NCBI GenBank assembly: GCA_026982215.1
Contig: JALSHN010000326.1
Span: 1-12,141, forward strand
Length of the DNA: 12,141 nt
Direction: 5' to 3'
From: Gammaproteobacteria bacterium
GTDB taxonomy: Bacteria; Pseudomonadota; Gammaproteobacteria; S012-40
Part shown: positions 6,686-12,141 of the stretch, piece after piece
How the letters are laid out: every line of letters starts with the position of its first letter
Position numbering within the stretch: position 1 is the first letter of the stretch
Made by a program: the position numbers and the translations under genes
Notes under the pieces: model-generated
Database searches by the model: none
Told to the model about the DNA's origin: nothing
The model's input: only the letters and a program-made list of their open reading frames with translations

Positions 6686-7140
6686 GATCCCGCCAGACGC
6701 TCGCGGGCAGAGTCGATGGCCGCCTCCAGGTAGGCCTCGTAGAAACTGGGGTTGTAACCCACCAGAGGCCGCCCCAGGGGCGTGCCATCCGGAGCCATGA
6801 GAAACACCGTCGGCGTCAACGAGACCCCATAGTGCTCTGCGAGGGCCGCGCCACTGGTGGGCCGGCCGTCGAAGCCGGTCAACGGCGCCTCGCTGTCGAT
6901 GTGCACCTCGGCGATCACCACCGACAGCGCCTTCCGGTCCCGGGACATCGGCCCCAGCACCTCCGCCTCCAAACGGCGGCAATAGACGCAATCCGAGGCA
7001 CCGAACACCAACAACACCGGCACCCCACGCTCACGCGCCTCCCGCCCCACCTGCTGCAGATCCTCCGCCACAGGGAACTCCGCCGCCGTCGCCAGTACGG
7101 CCCAGCAACCTCCCAGCAACCACAACATATTCCGCCACAT
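6676..7140 (-). CDS. secreted thioredoxin-fold protein (SoxW/DsbE-like thiol-disulfide protein)
   Basis: The 154-residue protein starts with a signal peptide or membrane anchor (LWLLGGCWAVLATAA, cleavage probably before EFP at 21). A thioredoxin domain follows: strand VPVLLVFGA, active site CVYC at 51-54, and cis-proline Pro110 in VSLTPTVF, then APDGTPLGRPLVGY and a C-terminal helix. The pattern GASDCVYCRRLEAEVL resembles thioredoxin-like SoxW/Thioredoxin_7-type proteins, which reduce or transfer disulfides in the periplasm. ATG 7140 was chosen because it leads straight into the signal peptide; an alternative ATG at 7170 adds 10 polar residues. The gene diverges from a disulfide oxidoreductase gene and converges on the epimerase. 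The exact partner is unknown; no sox genes are visible in the window. Confidence 0.85.
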   Translation of the reverse strand: MWRNMLWLLGGCWAVLATAAEFPVAEDLQQVGREARERGVPVLLVFGASDCVYCRRLEAEVLGPMSRDRKALSVVIAEVHIDSEAPLTGFDGRPTSGAALAEHYGVSLTPTVFLMAPDGTPLGRPLVGYNPSFYEAYLEAAIDSARERLAGSQP

Positions 7141-7254
7141 TACCCCATCCCCATGTCTTTGATTTTTCATCTCGACATAAAATTGGGCCGACGCGGCAAG
7201 CGAACGGTTCCCTGATAGACTGAGAACTCCATCCCAACGAGACGATCCACGCCC
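7141..7254. promoter_or_regulatory. divergent intergenic region between thioredoxin-like and disulfide oxidoreductase genes
   Basis: The 114-base gap holds an AT-rich stretch around 7155-7185 in otherwise GC-rich DNA, as expected for promoters. On the plus strand TAAAAT (7178-7183) could be a -10, but no -35 of correct spacing matches well; TTGATT at 7159-7164 is only 13 bases away. A short inverted repeat GCCG-ACG-CGGC lies at 7187-7197, inside a sequence related to one in the other intergenic gap. No strong ribosome-binding site precedes the ATG at 7255. Promoters must be here, but I cannot fix their positions. Confidence 0.35.
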
Positions 7255-8655
7255 ATGGACCTGATCATCATCGGCTCCGGCCCGGGCGGCTATCGTGCCG
7301 CCGTGCTCGCGGCCCTGCAAGGCCTGGAAGTCACCCTCGTCGAGGCCGACGTGTGGGGAGGCTGCTGCCTCAATCGCGGCTGTGTCCCCAAAAAAGACTG
7401 GCACCACAGCGCCCGGCTGCTGGTCCAAAGCGAGCGGCTGGCCCAACGCGGCCTGCTGGGCCGGCTCCAGCCCGACCTGGAACGCGCCTGGACGCACCAA
7501 CGTCGGGTCGTAGGACGCGTCAGAGAGAGCTACCTCGACTACCTCACCCGCCTCGGCGTACGCCGGGAACACGGCTGGGGGCGGCTGGACGGCCCCGGGC
7601 GGGTGATCATCGATGGCGACACCGGCCAGCGCCGCATCGAGGCCCGCCACATCGTCATCGCCAGCGGCTCGCACCCCCGTCTGCCCCCCGGCGTCACCCT
7701 CCAGCCCGACCGCATCCTCACCACTGACGAACTCTTCCAACGCCCCCTGCCGCCAGGACGCCGGGTGGCCCTGGTGGGCGGCGGCGTCATCGCCAGCGAA
7801 CTGGCATTCATCCTGCGGCAATTCGGCCTCGAACTGGAATGGATCAGCGGCACCACGCCCCCCTGGCAGCGGCTCCCCTTCAGCGCCGCCGCCCGCCGGA
7901 CCCTCCAGGAGACCCTGCAAGCCAGCGGAACCCCCGAACCCCGCCGCGCCCGTCTGCGCAGCGCCGAGGCCGACGACACCACCGTACGAATCCAGCTCGA
8001 CGACGGCCACACCCTGGAAGTGGACTGGCTGCTGCTGGCCACTGGACGCGTACCCCACAGCCGCGGCCTCGGGCTGGAAACCGTCGGCATCCACCCCGAG
8101 GGCGACGGCCGCCTGCCGGTGGACCGCCACCTCCGCCTCGCCCCCGGCCTCCACGCCATCGGCGACTGCATCGGTGGTGCCATGACCGCCAACCAGGCCC
8201 TGGCCGACGCCGCGACGGTCATCCACAACATCCGCCACCCCGAACACCCCCTTCAGCGCCGCCAGCACGACGTCCCCCTGGCCATCTACAGCGCCGTGGA
8301 ACTGGCCCGGGTCGGCTTGAACGAAGAAGAAGCCGAAGACGCCGGCCACGAACCCGCCGTCGGCTTCTCCGCCTTCGCCAGCGACCCCAAGGCCCTGGGA
8401 GAAGACGCCGCCGAAGGATTCGTCCGCCTGGTGGCCGACATGGATCGAGGCACCCTGCTGGGGGCCGAGGCCGTCGGTCATGGCGCCGGTGAACTGATCC
8501 ACCAGATCAGCGGCCTGCCCGACCCCGACCAGGCCCTGCGCCACCTGGCACACAGCGCCTACAACCACCCCAGCCGCAGCGAACAATGGCAGAACGCCGC
8601 CGAGACCCTGGCGGCCAAATGGGGCCTGAAACACTGGCTGTGGGAGGACAGATGA
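7255..8655 (+). CDS. class I pyridine nucleotide-disulfide oxidoreductase (dihydrolipoyl dehydrogenase-like)
   Basis: The 466-residue length is typical for dihydrolipoamide dehydrogenase, glutathione reductase and mercuric reductase. Motifs in order: FAD-binding GSGPGGY at 7-13; redox disulfide in GGCCLNRGC, with Cys38 and Cys43 matching the catalytic pair and an extra Cys37 beside it; ATG-like motif IASGSHP; NAD(P)-binding GGGVIASE at 175-182; second FAD motif HAIGDCIGGAM at 300-310; and the C-terminal dimerisation domain with the catalytic dyad His438/Glu443 in HPSRSE. The stretch after the second NAD(P)-site strand has no clear acidic residue (NADH) or arginine pair (NADPH), so cofactor preference is open. 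The usual Lpd sequence after GD (AHKAxxEG) is replaced by TANQALADAA. No lipoate-dependent E2 gene is adjacent, so it may not serve a 2-oxo-acid complex. The downstream small gene overlaps by ATGA. Confidence 0.88.
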   Translation: MDLIIIGSGPGGYRAAVLAALQGLEVTLVEADVWGGCCLNRGCVPKKDWHHSARLLVQSERLAQRGLLGRLQPDLERAWTHQRRVVGRVRESYLDYLTRLGVRREHGWGRLDGPGRVIIDGDTGQRRIEARHIVIASGSHPRLPPGVTLQPDRILTTDELFQRPLPPGRRVALVGGGVIASELAFILRQFGLELEWISGTTPPWQRLPFSAAARRTLQETLQASGTPEPRRARLRSAEADDTTVRIQLDDGHTLEVDWLLLATGRVPHSRGLGLETVGIHPEGDGRLPVDRHLRLAPGLHAIGDCIGGAMTANQALADAATVIHNIRHPEHPLQRRQHDVPLAIYSAVELARVGLNEEEAEDAGHEPAVGFSAFASDPKALGEDAAEGFVRLVADMDRGTLLGAEAVGHGAGELIHQISGLPDPDQALRHLAHSAYNHPSRSEQWQNAAETLAAKWGLKHWLWEDR

Positions 8656-8975
8656 AACGGGTCTACCGTGCCGCCCACCTCTTGGAGGCCGAGCTGATCA
8701 AAGACCAATTGCGCGATGCCGGCATCCCCGCCATCGTCCATGGTGCCCTGCTCACCGGCATCATGGGCGAGATCCCCGTGGATGCCACCCCCGAGGTATG
8801 GATCGAAGACTCACGGGACTACCCCCGTGCCCGCGCCCTGATCGCCGCCTACGAAAAACGCCTGCGCCAACCCGGCCACGGCCACTGGCGCTGCCCGAAT
8901 TGCGGAGAAGAAGTGGAACTCCCGCTGGAAATCTGCTGGAACTGCAACACCCCCCGGCCCCAGCGAGACGACTAA
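8652..8975 (+). CDS. DUF2007-type small protein with C-terminal zinc ribbon
   Basis: This 107-residue protein has an N-terminal DUF2007-like alpha/beta domain (KRVYRAAHLLEAELIKDQLR, then GIPAIVHGALL and a strand PEVWIED; about residues 1-71). A zinc-ribbon knuckle pair follows in the C-terminus: CPNC at 81-84 and CWNC at 95-98. DUF2007 proteins are thought to be putative signal-transducing or protein-binding modules related to PII-like folds; the true function is unknown. The ATG overlaps the oxidoreductase stop (ATGA), so the pair is co-translated. Its stop TAA shares bases with the stop TAG of the convergent FixH-like gene within CTAA at 8972-8975. The domain assignment is by pattern and is fairly sure; the function is not. 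Confidence 0.82.
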   Translation: MKRVYRAAHLLEAELIKDQLRDAGIPAIVHGALLTGIMGEIPVDATPEVWIEDSRDYPRARALIAAYEKRLRQPGHGHWRCPNCGEEVELPLEICWNCNTPRPQRDD

Positions 8976-9370
8976 CCGCCCCCGGCCCGCTCCAAGGCCG
9001 CGGCGATGGGAAAGTACAGCACCACCTCCTCGCCACTGCGCCGCTTCAAATGCACCTGAAGCGTCTGATTGGCCGGATCATCCACCTGAATGGCACGGCG
9101 ATACACCCCGGTGCGGCCGTCCTGAATCGCCTGACGCCATTTCTGGGCGTCATCGGCCCGCAACGACACGATCAGATCGGAAACGGGGCGGCGGCGCTCG
9201 TCACTCACCACCACCAAAAACTCGTTCATCCCCTGTCTCGGCACCGGCGGACGCACCTCCACCTGCACGATGTGCTCCCCCCACTTCTGTGGCGGCAAGG
9301 TCCCCCCCAGCCCTCCGCTACAGGACGCGAGCGCCAACACCACCACCGACAACAGCAACCGACTGATCAC
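8972..9370 (-). CDS. FixH/YtkA-like predicted lipoprotein
   Basis: The 132-residue protein opens with a lipoprotein signal peptide (LLLSVVVLALASC, lipobox LASC, lipidated Cys17). The rest looks like one beta-sandwich domain: HIVQVEVRPPVPRQGMNEFLVVV (33-55), then RRPVSDLIVSLRAD and DGRTGVYRRAIQVDDPANQTLQVHL. This layout (a strand pair, a variable turn, then D-x-T-G-x-Y) recalls FixH and YtkA-like domains, which are linked with cytochrome oxidase assembly and copper handling. Normal FixH has an N-terminal membrane helix; a lipid anchor would be a variation. The GTG start at 9370-9368 overlaps the cytochrome gene stop (GTGA), with GGAGG 5 bases upstream. It is the last gene of the ccoG operon. 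The FixH assignment is tentative; a generic periplasmic Ig-like lipoprotein is the alternative. Confidence 0.72.
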   Translation of the reverse strand: MISRLLLSVVVLALASCSGGLGGTLPPQKWGEHIVQVEVRPPVPRQGMNEFLVVVSDERRRPVSDLIVSLRADDAQKWRQAIQDGRTGVYRRAIQVDDPANQTLQVHLKRRSGEEVVLYFPIAAALERAGGG

Positions 9371-9678
9371 GATTTCCTCCCATGGCGGGTGAGATATTCC
9401 AACACCACCCGCGTCTCCTCATCGCTCAACACCTCGTTGGCCTGGCGCACCATGTGCACCCGCATCCGCTCCACCACCGCAGGCCATTCCTCGGCACTGT
9501 GGCGCCGCGGATCGGGCGGCGCATGACAACGACCGCAACGATCGGCCACCAAGCGGGCGGCGGGACTGTCCGCTTCCGGCAACTGGACCTTTGCCACCGG
9601 CTCACTGGGTCCGCACGCCGCCAACAGCGCCGACAGCCCCAAGGCCGTAAGCCCCCTACCAAGAAACGGGCATCTCAA
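9367..9678 (-). CDS. small monohaem cytochrome c, predicted lipoprotein
   Basis: The 103-residue protein has a lipoprotein signal (GLTALGLSALLAAC, lipidated Cys22) and a single haem c site CGRCH at 48-52. Downstream, SAEEWPAVVERMRVHMVRQ offers Met72 or Met77 as the axial ligand, and the terminal helix LSDEETRVVLEYLTRHG closes a class I-type fold. It should be anchored on the periplasmic side and shuttle electrons. The start is TTG at 9678-9676: no in-frame ATG or GTG lies between it and the haem site that would keep the signal peptide, GGAGG at 9690-9686 is 7 bases upstream, and TTGA overlaps the stop of the preceding gene. The partner oxidase or reductase is not in the window, but the ccoG neighbour suggests a terminal oxidase. 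Confidence 0.85.
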   Translation of the reverse strand: MRCPFLGRGLTALGLSALLAACGPSEPVAKVQLPEADSPAARLVADRCGRCHAPPDPRRHSAEEWPAVVERMRVHMVRQANEVLSDEETRVVLEYLTRHGRKS

Positions 9679-10106
9679 TCTTTCCCCTCCCGCTTCTCCT
9701 GATCATCCTCGGTCTTGTCCGAATCCAGGCGGCCGGCCCACTTGGAACCGTAGAAATTCACCATGAAATAGACGAAGGCGGAGGCCACGGCGATATAGAG
9801 CAACGCTGCCCCAAAGCCCCAATTGATCCACTCCCGCTCATAACCGGGACGGTCGCCCCAGAACGGGAAGCTCAGCCCCACCGCCACCAACAACACCACC
9901 GCCACCACGGCGATGAACCACGGCGGCACCCGCTTCTGGGACTCCGGCATGTGTTCCGTCAGTTCCCAATCCTCCAGACCGCGCTTGTTACGGCGCTCCT
10001 CATCGGAGGCATAACCGAAATTGTCCTCCGGCAACTCACCCCACCGGTTCTGCTTCACCTCTGTCACCGAGGCGTTGTATTCGGCCGCATCGCGATCCTT
10101 TTTCAT
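9675..10106 (-). CDS. two-helix membrane protein of the ccoG operon, function unknown
   Basis: I do not recognise this 143-residue protein. A charged N-terminal cytoplasmic-type segment (1-58) is followed by membrane helix 1 (WFIAVVAVVLLVAVGLSF, about 63-80), a short loop PFWGDRPGYEREW, membrane helix 2 (GFGAALLYIAVASAFVYFMV, about 97-116) and a charged C-terminus ending in a Lys/Asp/Glu-rich tail. The order P-P-W, helix, then a short loop with Pro-Gly is loosely like the N-terminal FixP/CcoP domain that anchors cbb3 oxidase subunits, but the match is too weak for a claim. It lies 3 bases after the ccoG stop, with GGAGG 8 bases before its ATG, and its stop overlaps the cytochrome c start (TTGA). 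Gene order suggests a respiratory complex subunit or assembly factor. Confidence 0.75.
   Translation of the reverse strand: MKKDRDAAEYNASVTEVKQNRWGELPEDNFGYASDEERRNKRGLEDWELTEHMPESQKRVPPWFIAVVAVVLLVAVGLSFPFWGDRPGYEREWINWGFGAALLYIAVASAFVYFMVNFYGSKWAGRLDSDKTEDDQEKREGKD
9686..9690 (-). promoter_or_regulatory. ribosome-binding site supporting a TTG start for the cytochrome c gene
   Basis: GGAGG on the minus strand, 7 bases before the TTG at 9678. The strong match and exact spacing argue for TTG rather than a later start that would remove the signal peptide. Confidence 0.7.
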
Positions 10107-10109
10107 CGC

Positions 10110-11438
10110 TCAGCCCTCCTCTGCTCCGCCGCCCTCGGCGACGAAATGTTGTACCCGGAACGCCGCCGACCAGCCATCGTCGGAAGCGGCCCGCACCAAA
10201 AACGTATGAATCCCCGGCTCCAGACCCGGGAGAATACGCAACCGCACCTCGGCCCGGCCGGTGCTCTGGAAATGCACCCGCTCCCGCGACAAGCGATAAC
10301 TCCCCGGCGGCAACCCCTCCACCGCCACACGCACTTCGGCCGGACGATAGAGCTTGTGCGCCAGATCGATACGATATTGATCGTGTAACTGCACCCCATC
10401 CTCCTTGGCCGGATAGACCGTCAACCGCTGCGGCTGATAGCTGTACAACCCCCAGGCAAACAAGATCAGGCCCAACACAGTGAAGGGGATGGTCCAGCGA
10501 ACCCGGCCGACGAAGCCGGAGAGATTGGAACGAAAAGTGGACAGACGGGCATCCTCCCGCTCCCCCACCTCGAAGCGCAACAGTCCCGGCTCCCCCTTCT
10601 TGGCGTGCACCGCATCACAAGCGACGATGCACTCACCGCAATTGATGCAGGCGTCGTAGGTCTCGGTATTCTTGGGATCGAGGCCGAGGAAACACTGACT
10701 CTCACACAACTTGCTGCAACGGGCACAATCCTCCGCACGGCTGGCATCGTAAGCGATGTGGAGCGTGTCCTTGGTCTTGAAGCCGTGTTGCCAGATCTTG
10801 TAGATGCACATGAAGCGGCACATGAAGTGCCGGATGAAGGCGATATTGAGAAAAATGATCAAGGTGAAGACGAAATAGATGTAATGCAGCGACCCCGCCA
10901 AGCGCTCGTCTTCCCGGAACGTCACGAAGGACCAGACAACGTCCGGGGGATAAAAATAGAACATCGGAATGAGCGCCAAGGCCATGGCGGCCGCCCAATA
11001 GACCAGACCGAGCAACACCCAGTTGAGCGGACGGTTCTTACGACTCGCCACCTCCATCTTGGCCCCGTCCAGCGTCACCTCTGCCCGTCGTCCCAACAGA
11101 CGATGGGTCATCTGATTGGCCCACTCGGAAAGGGTGTTTTGAGGACAGGCCCAACCACAGAACACCATCCCCAGCATGGAATAGGTGATCACCAGACCGC
11201 TGGCGATGGCCAGCCACAAACCGAAGACGATGAAGAAATCCGAAAACCAGATCTGGCGATCCAGCACCACGAAGGCCCCATCCACCGGATCGATACGGAA
11301 CAGGCCACTGACCGGGATGAGCACCAGCAACACCAAGGTACCCAACTGGGTCAGACGGCGAACGCGATGCAAGGGATGGGTCTGCAGGGCGTTCCCCTTG
11401 TGACCGGGGACGTATTTGAGCACCGAGACCTTGGACAT
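10110..11438 (-). CDS. ccoG: CcoG/FixG-family cytochrome oxidase accessory protein (divergent)
   Basis: CcoG/FixG is a membrane-bound iron-sulfur protein needed for cbb3 oxidase assembly; in Rhodobacter capsulatus it reduces Cu(II) for copper delivery. This 442-residue protein has about five membrane helices (around 31-50, 66-93, 138-162, 184-204 and 315-334). It shows the CGWACPQ motif at 94-100, a second pair CRFMC at 207-211, a ferredoxin-like region with Cys238/241/245/249 and Cys264/267/270/274 (the latter ending VACD), and a C-terminal Ig-like FixG_C domain from about 338 to 435. Odd points: the usual CPYARFQ is CIYKIWQ, and the first cluster motif is Cx2Cx3Cx3C. It may be a paralogue rather than canonical CcoG. 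The ATG at 11438 is 7 bases after the preceding stop. Confidence 0.88.
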   Translation of the reverse strand: MSKVSVLKYVPGHKGNALQTHPLHRVRRLTQLGTLVLLVLIPVSGLFRIDPVDGAFVVLDRQIWFSDFFIVFGLWLAIASGLVITYSMLGMVFCGWACPQNTLSEWANQMTHRLLGRRAEVTLDGAKMEVASRKNRPLNWVLLGLVYWAAAMALALIPMFYFYPPDVVWSFVTFREDERLAGSLHYIYFVFTLIIFLNIAFIRHFMCRFMCIYKIWQHGFKTKDTLHIAYDASRAEDCARCSKLCESQCFLGLDPKNTETYDACINCGECIVACDAVHAKKGEPGLLRFEVGEREDARLSTFRSNLSGFVGRVRWTIPFTVLGLILFAWGLYSYQPQRLTVYPAKEDGVQLHDQYRIDLAHKLYRPAEVRVAVEGLPPGSYRLSRERVHFQSTGRAEVRLRILPGLEPGIHTFLVRAASDDGWSAAFRVQHFVAEGGGAEEG

Positions 11439-11445
11439 GGCTTGC

Positions 11446-12141
11446 TCAGTTTAGCACAGGGGTCTGCCCCCCCCCGTGCCCCCCCTCCATACGTTCATAA
11501 GGACTCAAGGCACGGATCTGCGCCGCCAAGCGCGCGGCCTTCTCCGCCTCCCCCCGCTCCCGCGCCAGACGGTAAGCACGCCGCAGGGCCGGAAGGAAAT
11601 CCGCCCGCACCGCCAAAATCCGCTTCAAGGCGCGGTCTTCATCCATACCTTGGACCCGGGCCTGCGGCAAAGTTTCCATCAACCGTTGAGCGAAGGCTCC
11701 CGCCACCCAGCGGTCCTCGGGATTGGCCTCATAAGCCAGCCGCAACCACCGATCACTCTGCGGATCCCCCTGCAAAGCGGCGAGAAACCCCTGTAAACCC
11801 AAAGCCGCAGCGGTATAGACCTGGCGGAAGCGGCCCGCCTCCTCATTCAGCCCCAACCACCGTGCCGCCGCCTCGGCGGGGGGACGCCGGGCCAACAACC
11901 AACGCACATTGGCCGCCACATCGATCCCACCTGCATACCGCGCCCGAGGCAAGGCATACTCGATACGCGGCAACCACTCATCTTGCACCGGCCCGTCAGG
12001 CAACCCCGCCACCGGCCCCCAGAAACGCCCCAGCCAAGTCCAGGCCCCTTCCCCCCCGGAGAGAAAGGCGAAGCGCCCCGGCTCGAGATCCCGTCGGTGC
12101 CTCAGCAATGCCTCTGCGGGCCGCCACTCACCCACCCCCCC
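11446..12141 (-). CDS. C-terminal part of a spermidine-synthase-like protein with a helical tail (cut by right edge)
   Basis: The reading frame is open to the right edge and no true start is visible; a GTG at 12135 is probably internal, since the frame continues upstream. The visible 231 residues begin with WRPAEALLRHRRDLEPGRFA and contain the segment LPDGPVQDEWLPRIEYALPRARY. This resembles the end of fused or MFS-type spermidine synthase proteins, where an NTDDxPxLEYxxPR motif is usual. The second half is alpha-helical and alanine/arginine-rich (AYRLARERGEAEKAARLAAQIRAL) and may be a TPR-like repeat. A Gly-rich end (MEGGHGGGQTPVLN) is encoded by G-runs. If right, the missing N-terminus would hold membrane helices and a SAM-type fold. 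The stop is 7 bases before ccoG, so it may share a transcript. The assignment rests on one motif and is moderate. Confidence 0.6.
   Translation of the reverse strand, partial: GGVGEWRPAEALLRHRRDLEPGRFAFLSGGEGAWTWLGRFWGPVAGLPDGPVQDEWLPRIEYALPRARYAGGIDVAANVRWLLARRPPAEAAARWLGLNEEAGRFRQVYTAAALGLQGFLAALQGDPQSDRWLRLAYEANPEDRWVAGAFAQRLMETLPQARVQGMDEDRALKRILAVRADFLPALRRAYRLARERGEAEKAARLAAQIRALSPYERMEGGHGGGQTPVLN

Noticed and set aside
6689..6707. Hairpin CCCGC/GCGGG near the convergent epimerase and thioredoxin-like ends as a terminator
   Set aside because: Only a 5-base stem with a 9-base loop and no T-run, and it lies inside the thioredoxin-like coding region.
6004..7215. 403-codon plus-strand open frame overlapping the epimerase and thioredoxin-like genes
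   Set aside because: Arg/Pro-rich out-of-frame translation; it crosses two genes with real motifs on both strands.
6676..8634. Very long minus-strand open frame (652 codons) continuous with the thioredoxin-like gene
   Set aside because: The upstream part is antisense to the disulfide oxidoreductase, which has full catalytic motifs. It is a GC-rich shadow frame rich in Gly/Val/Ala with no domain; only the part from 7140 down is a gene.
8983..9000. Hairpin CGGCC/GGCCG after the DUF2007 stop as a terminator
   Set aside because: 5-base stem, no T-run, inside the convergent gene; such repeats are common by chance at this GC content.
1..12141. CRISPR arrays, insertion sequences, tRNA or rRNA genes
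   Set aside because: No direct-repeat arrays, transposase motifs, terminal inverted repeats or tRNA/rRNA-like sequences were seen; nearly all bases are in protein genes.

Overview
The window reads as chromosomal DNA from a GC-rich Gram-negative bacterium. The best guess is a gammaproteobacterium of the Chromatiales/Ectothiorhodospiraceae type. The basis is the Mla (MlaFEDCB) gene order followed by an ABC-2-type ATPase, a CcoG-type copper/iron-sulfur protein, and c-type cytochrome and lipoprotein genes. The taxonomic guess is inference; the Gram-negative envelope is directly implied by the Mla proteins, a TolC-family outer-membrane protein and lipoproteins. No tRNA, rRNA, CRISPR array, insertion sequence or phage gene was seen.

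Region 1 (1-4577, minus strand): a tightly coupled operon, read right to left as mlaF, mlaE, mlaD, a TolC-family outer-membrane channel gene, mlaC, mlaB, and the start of a second ABC ATPase that runs off the left edge. Neighbouring Mla genes overlap by 4 bases or are 2-4 bases apart. The unusual point is the TolC-like gene set between the inner-membrane MlaD and the periplasmic lipid carrier MlaC. It suggests an Mla-type lipid transport system whose outer-membrane partner is a TolC-like channel, either instead of or besides the usual MlaA lipoprotein.

Region 2 (4656-6685, plus strand): a two-gene operon of a luciferase-like flavin monooxygenase and an NAD-dependent epimerase/dehydratase of the extended SDR type, overlapping by GTGA. 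The substrates cannot be read from the sequence.

Region 3 (6676-8975): a secreted thioredoxin-like protein (minus) diverges from a class I pyridine nucleotide-disulfide oxidoreductase gene (plus), which is coupled to a small DUF2007/zinc-ribbon protein. These look like thiol-redox functions.

Region 4 (8972-12141, minus strand): read right to left, the C-terminal part of a spermidine-synthase-like protein (cut by the right edge), a divergent CcoG/FixG protein, a two-helix membrane protein, a monohaem cytochrome c lipoprotein and a FixH-like lipoprotein. The last four look like a respiratory oxidase assembly or electron-transfer module, but no oxidase catalytic subunit is in the window.

The window is almost entirely coding. 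The only gaps longer than 10 bases are the two divergent intergenic regions, 4578-4655 and 7141-7254. Both carry a related 16-base motif. Both convergent gene pairs overlap at their stop codons.
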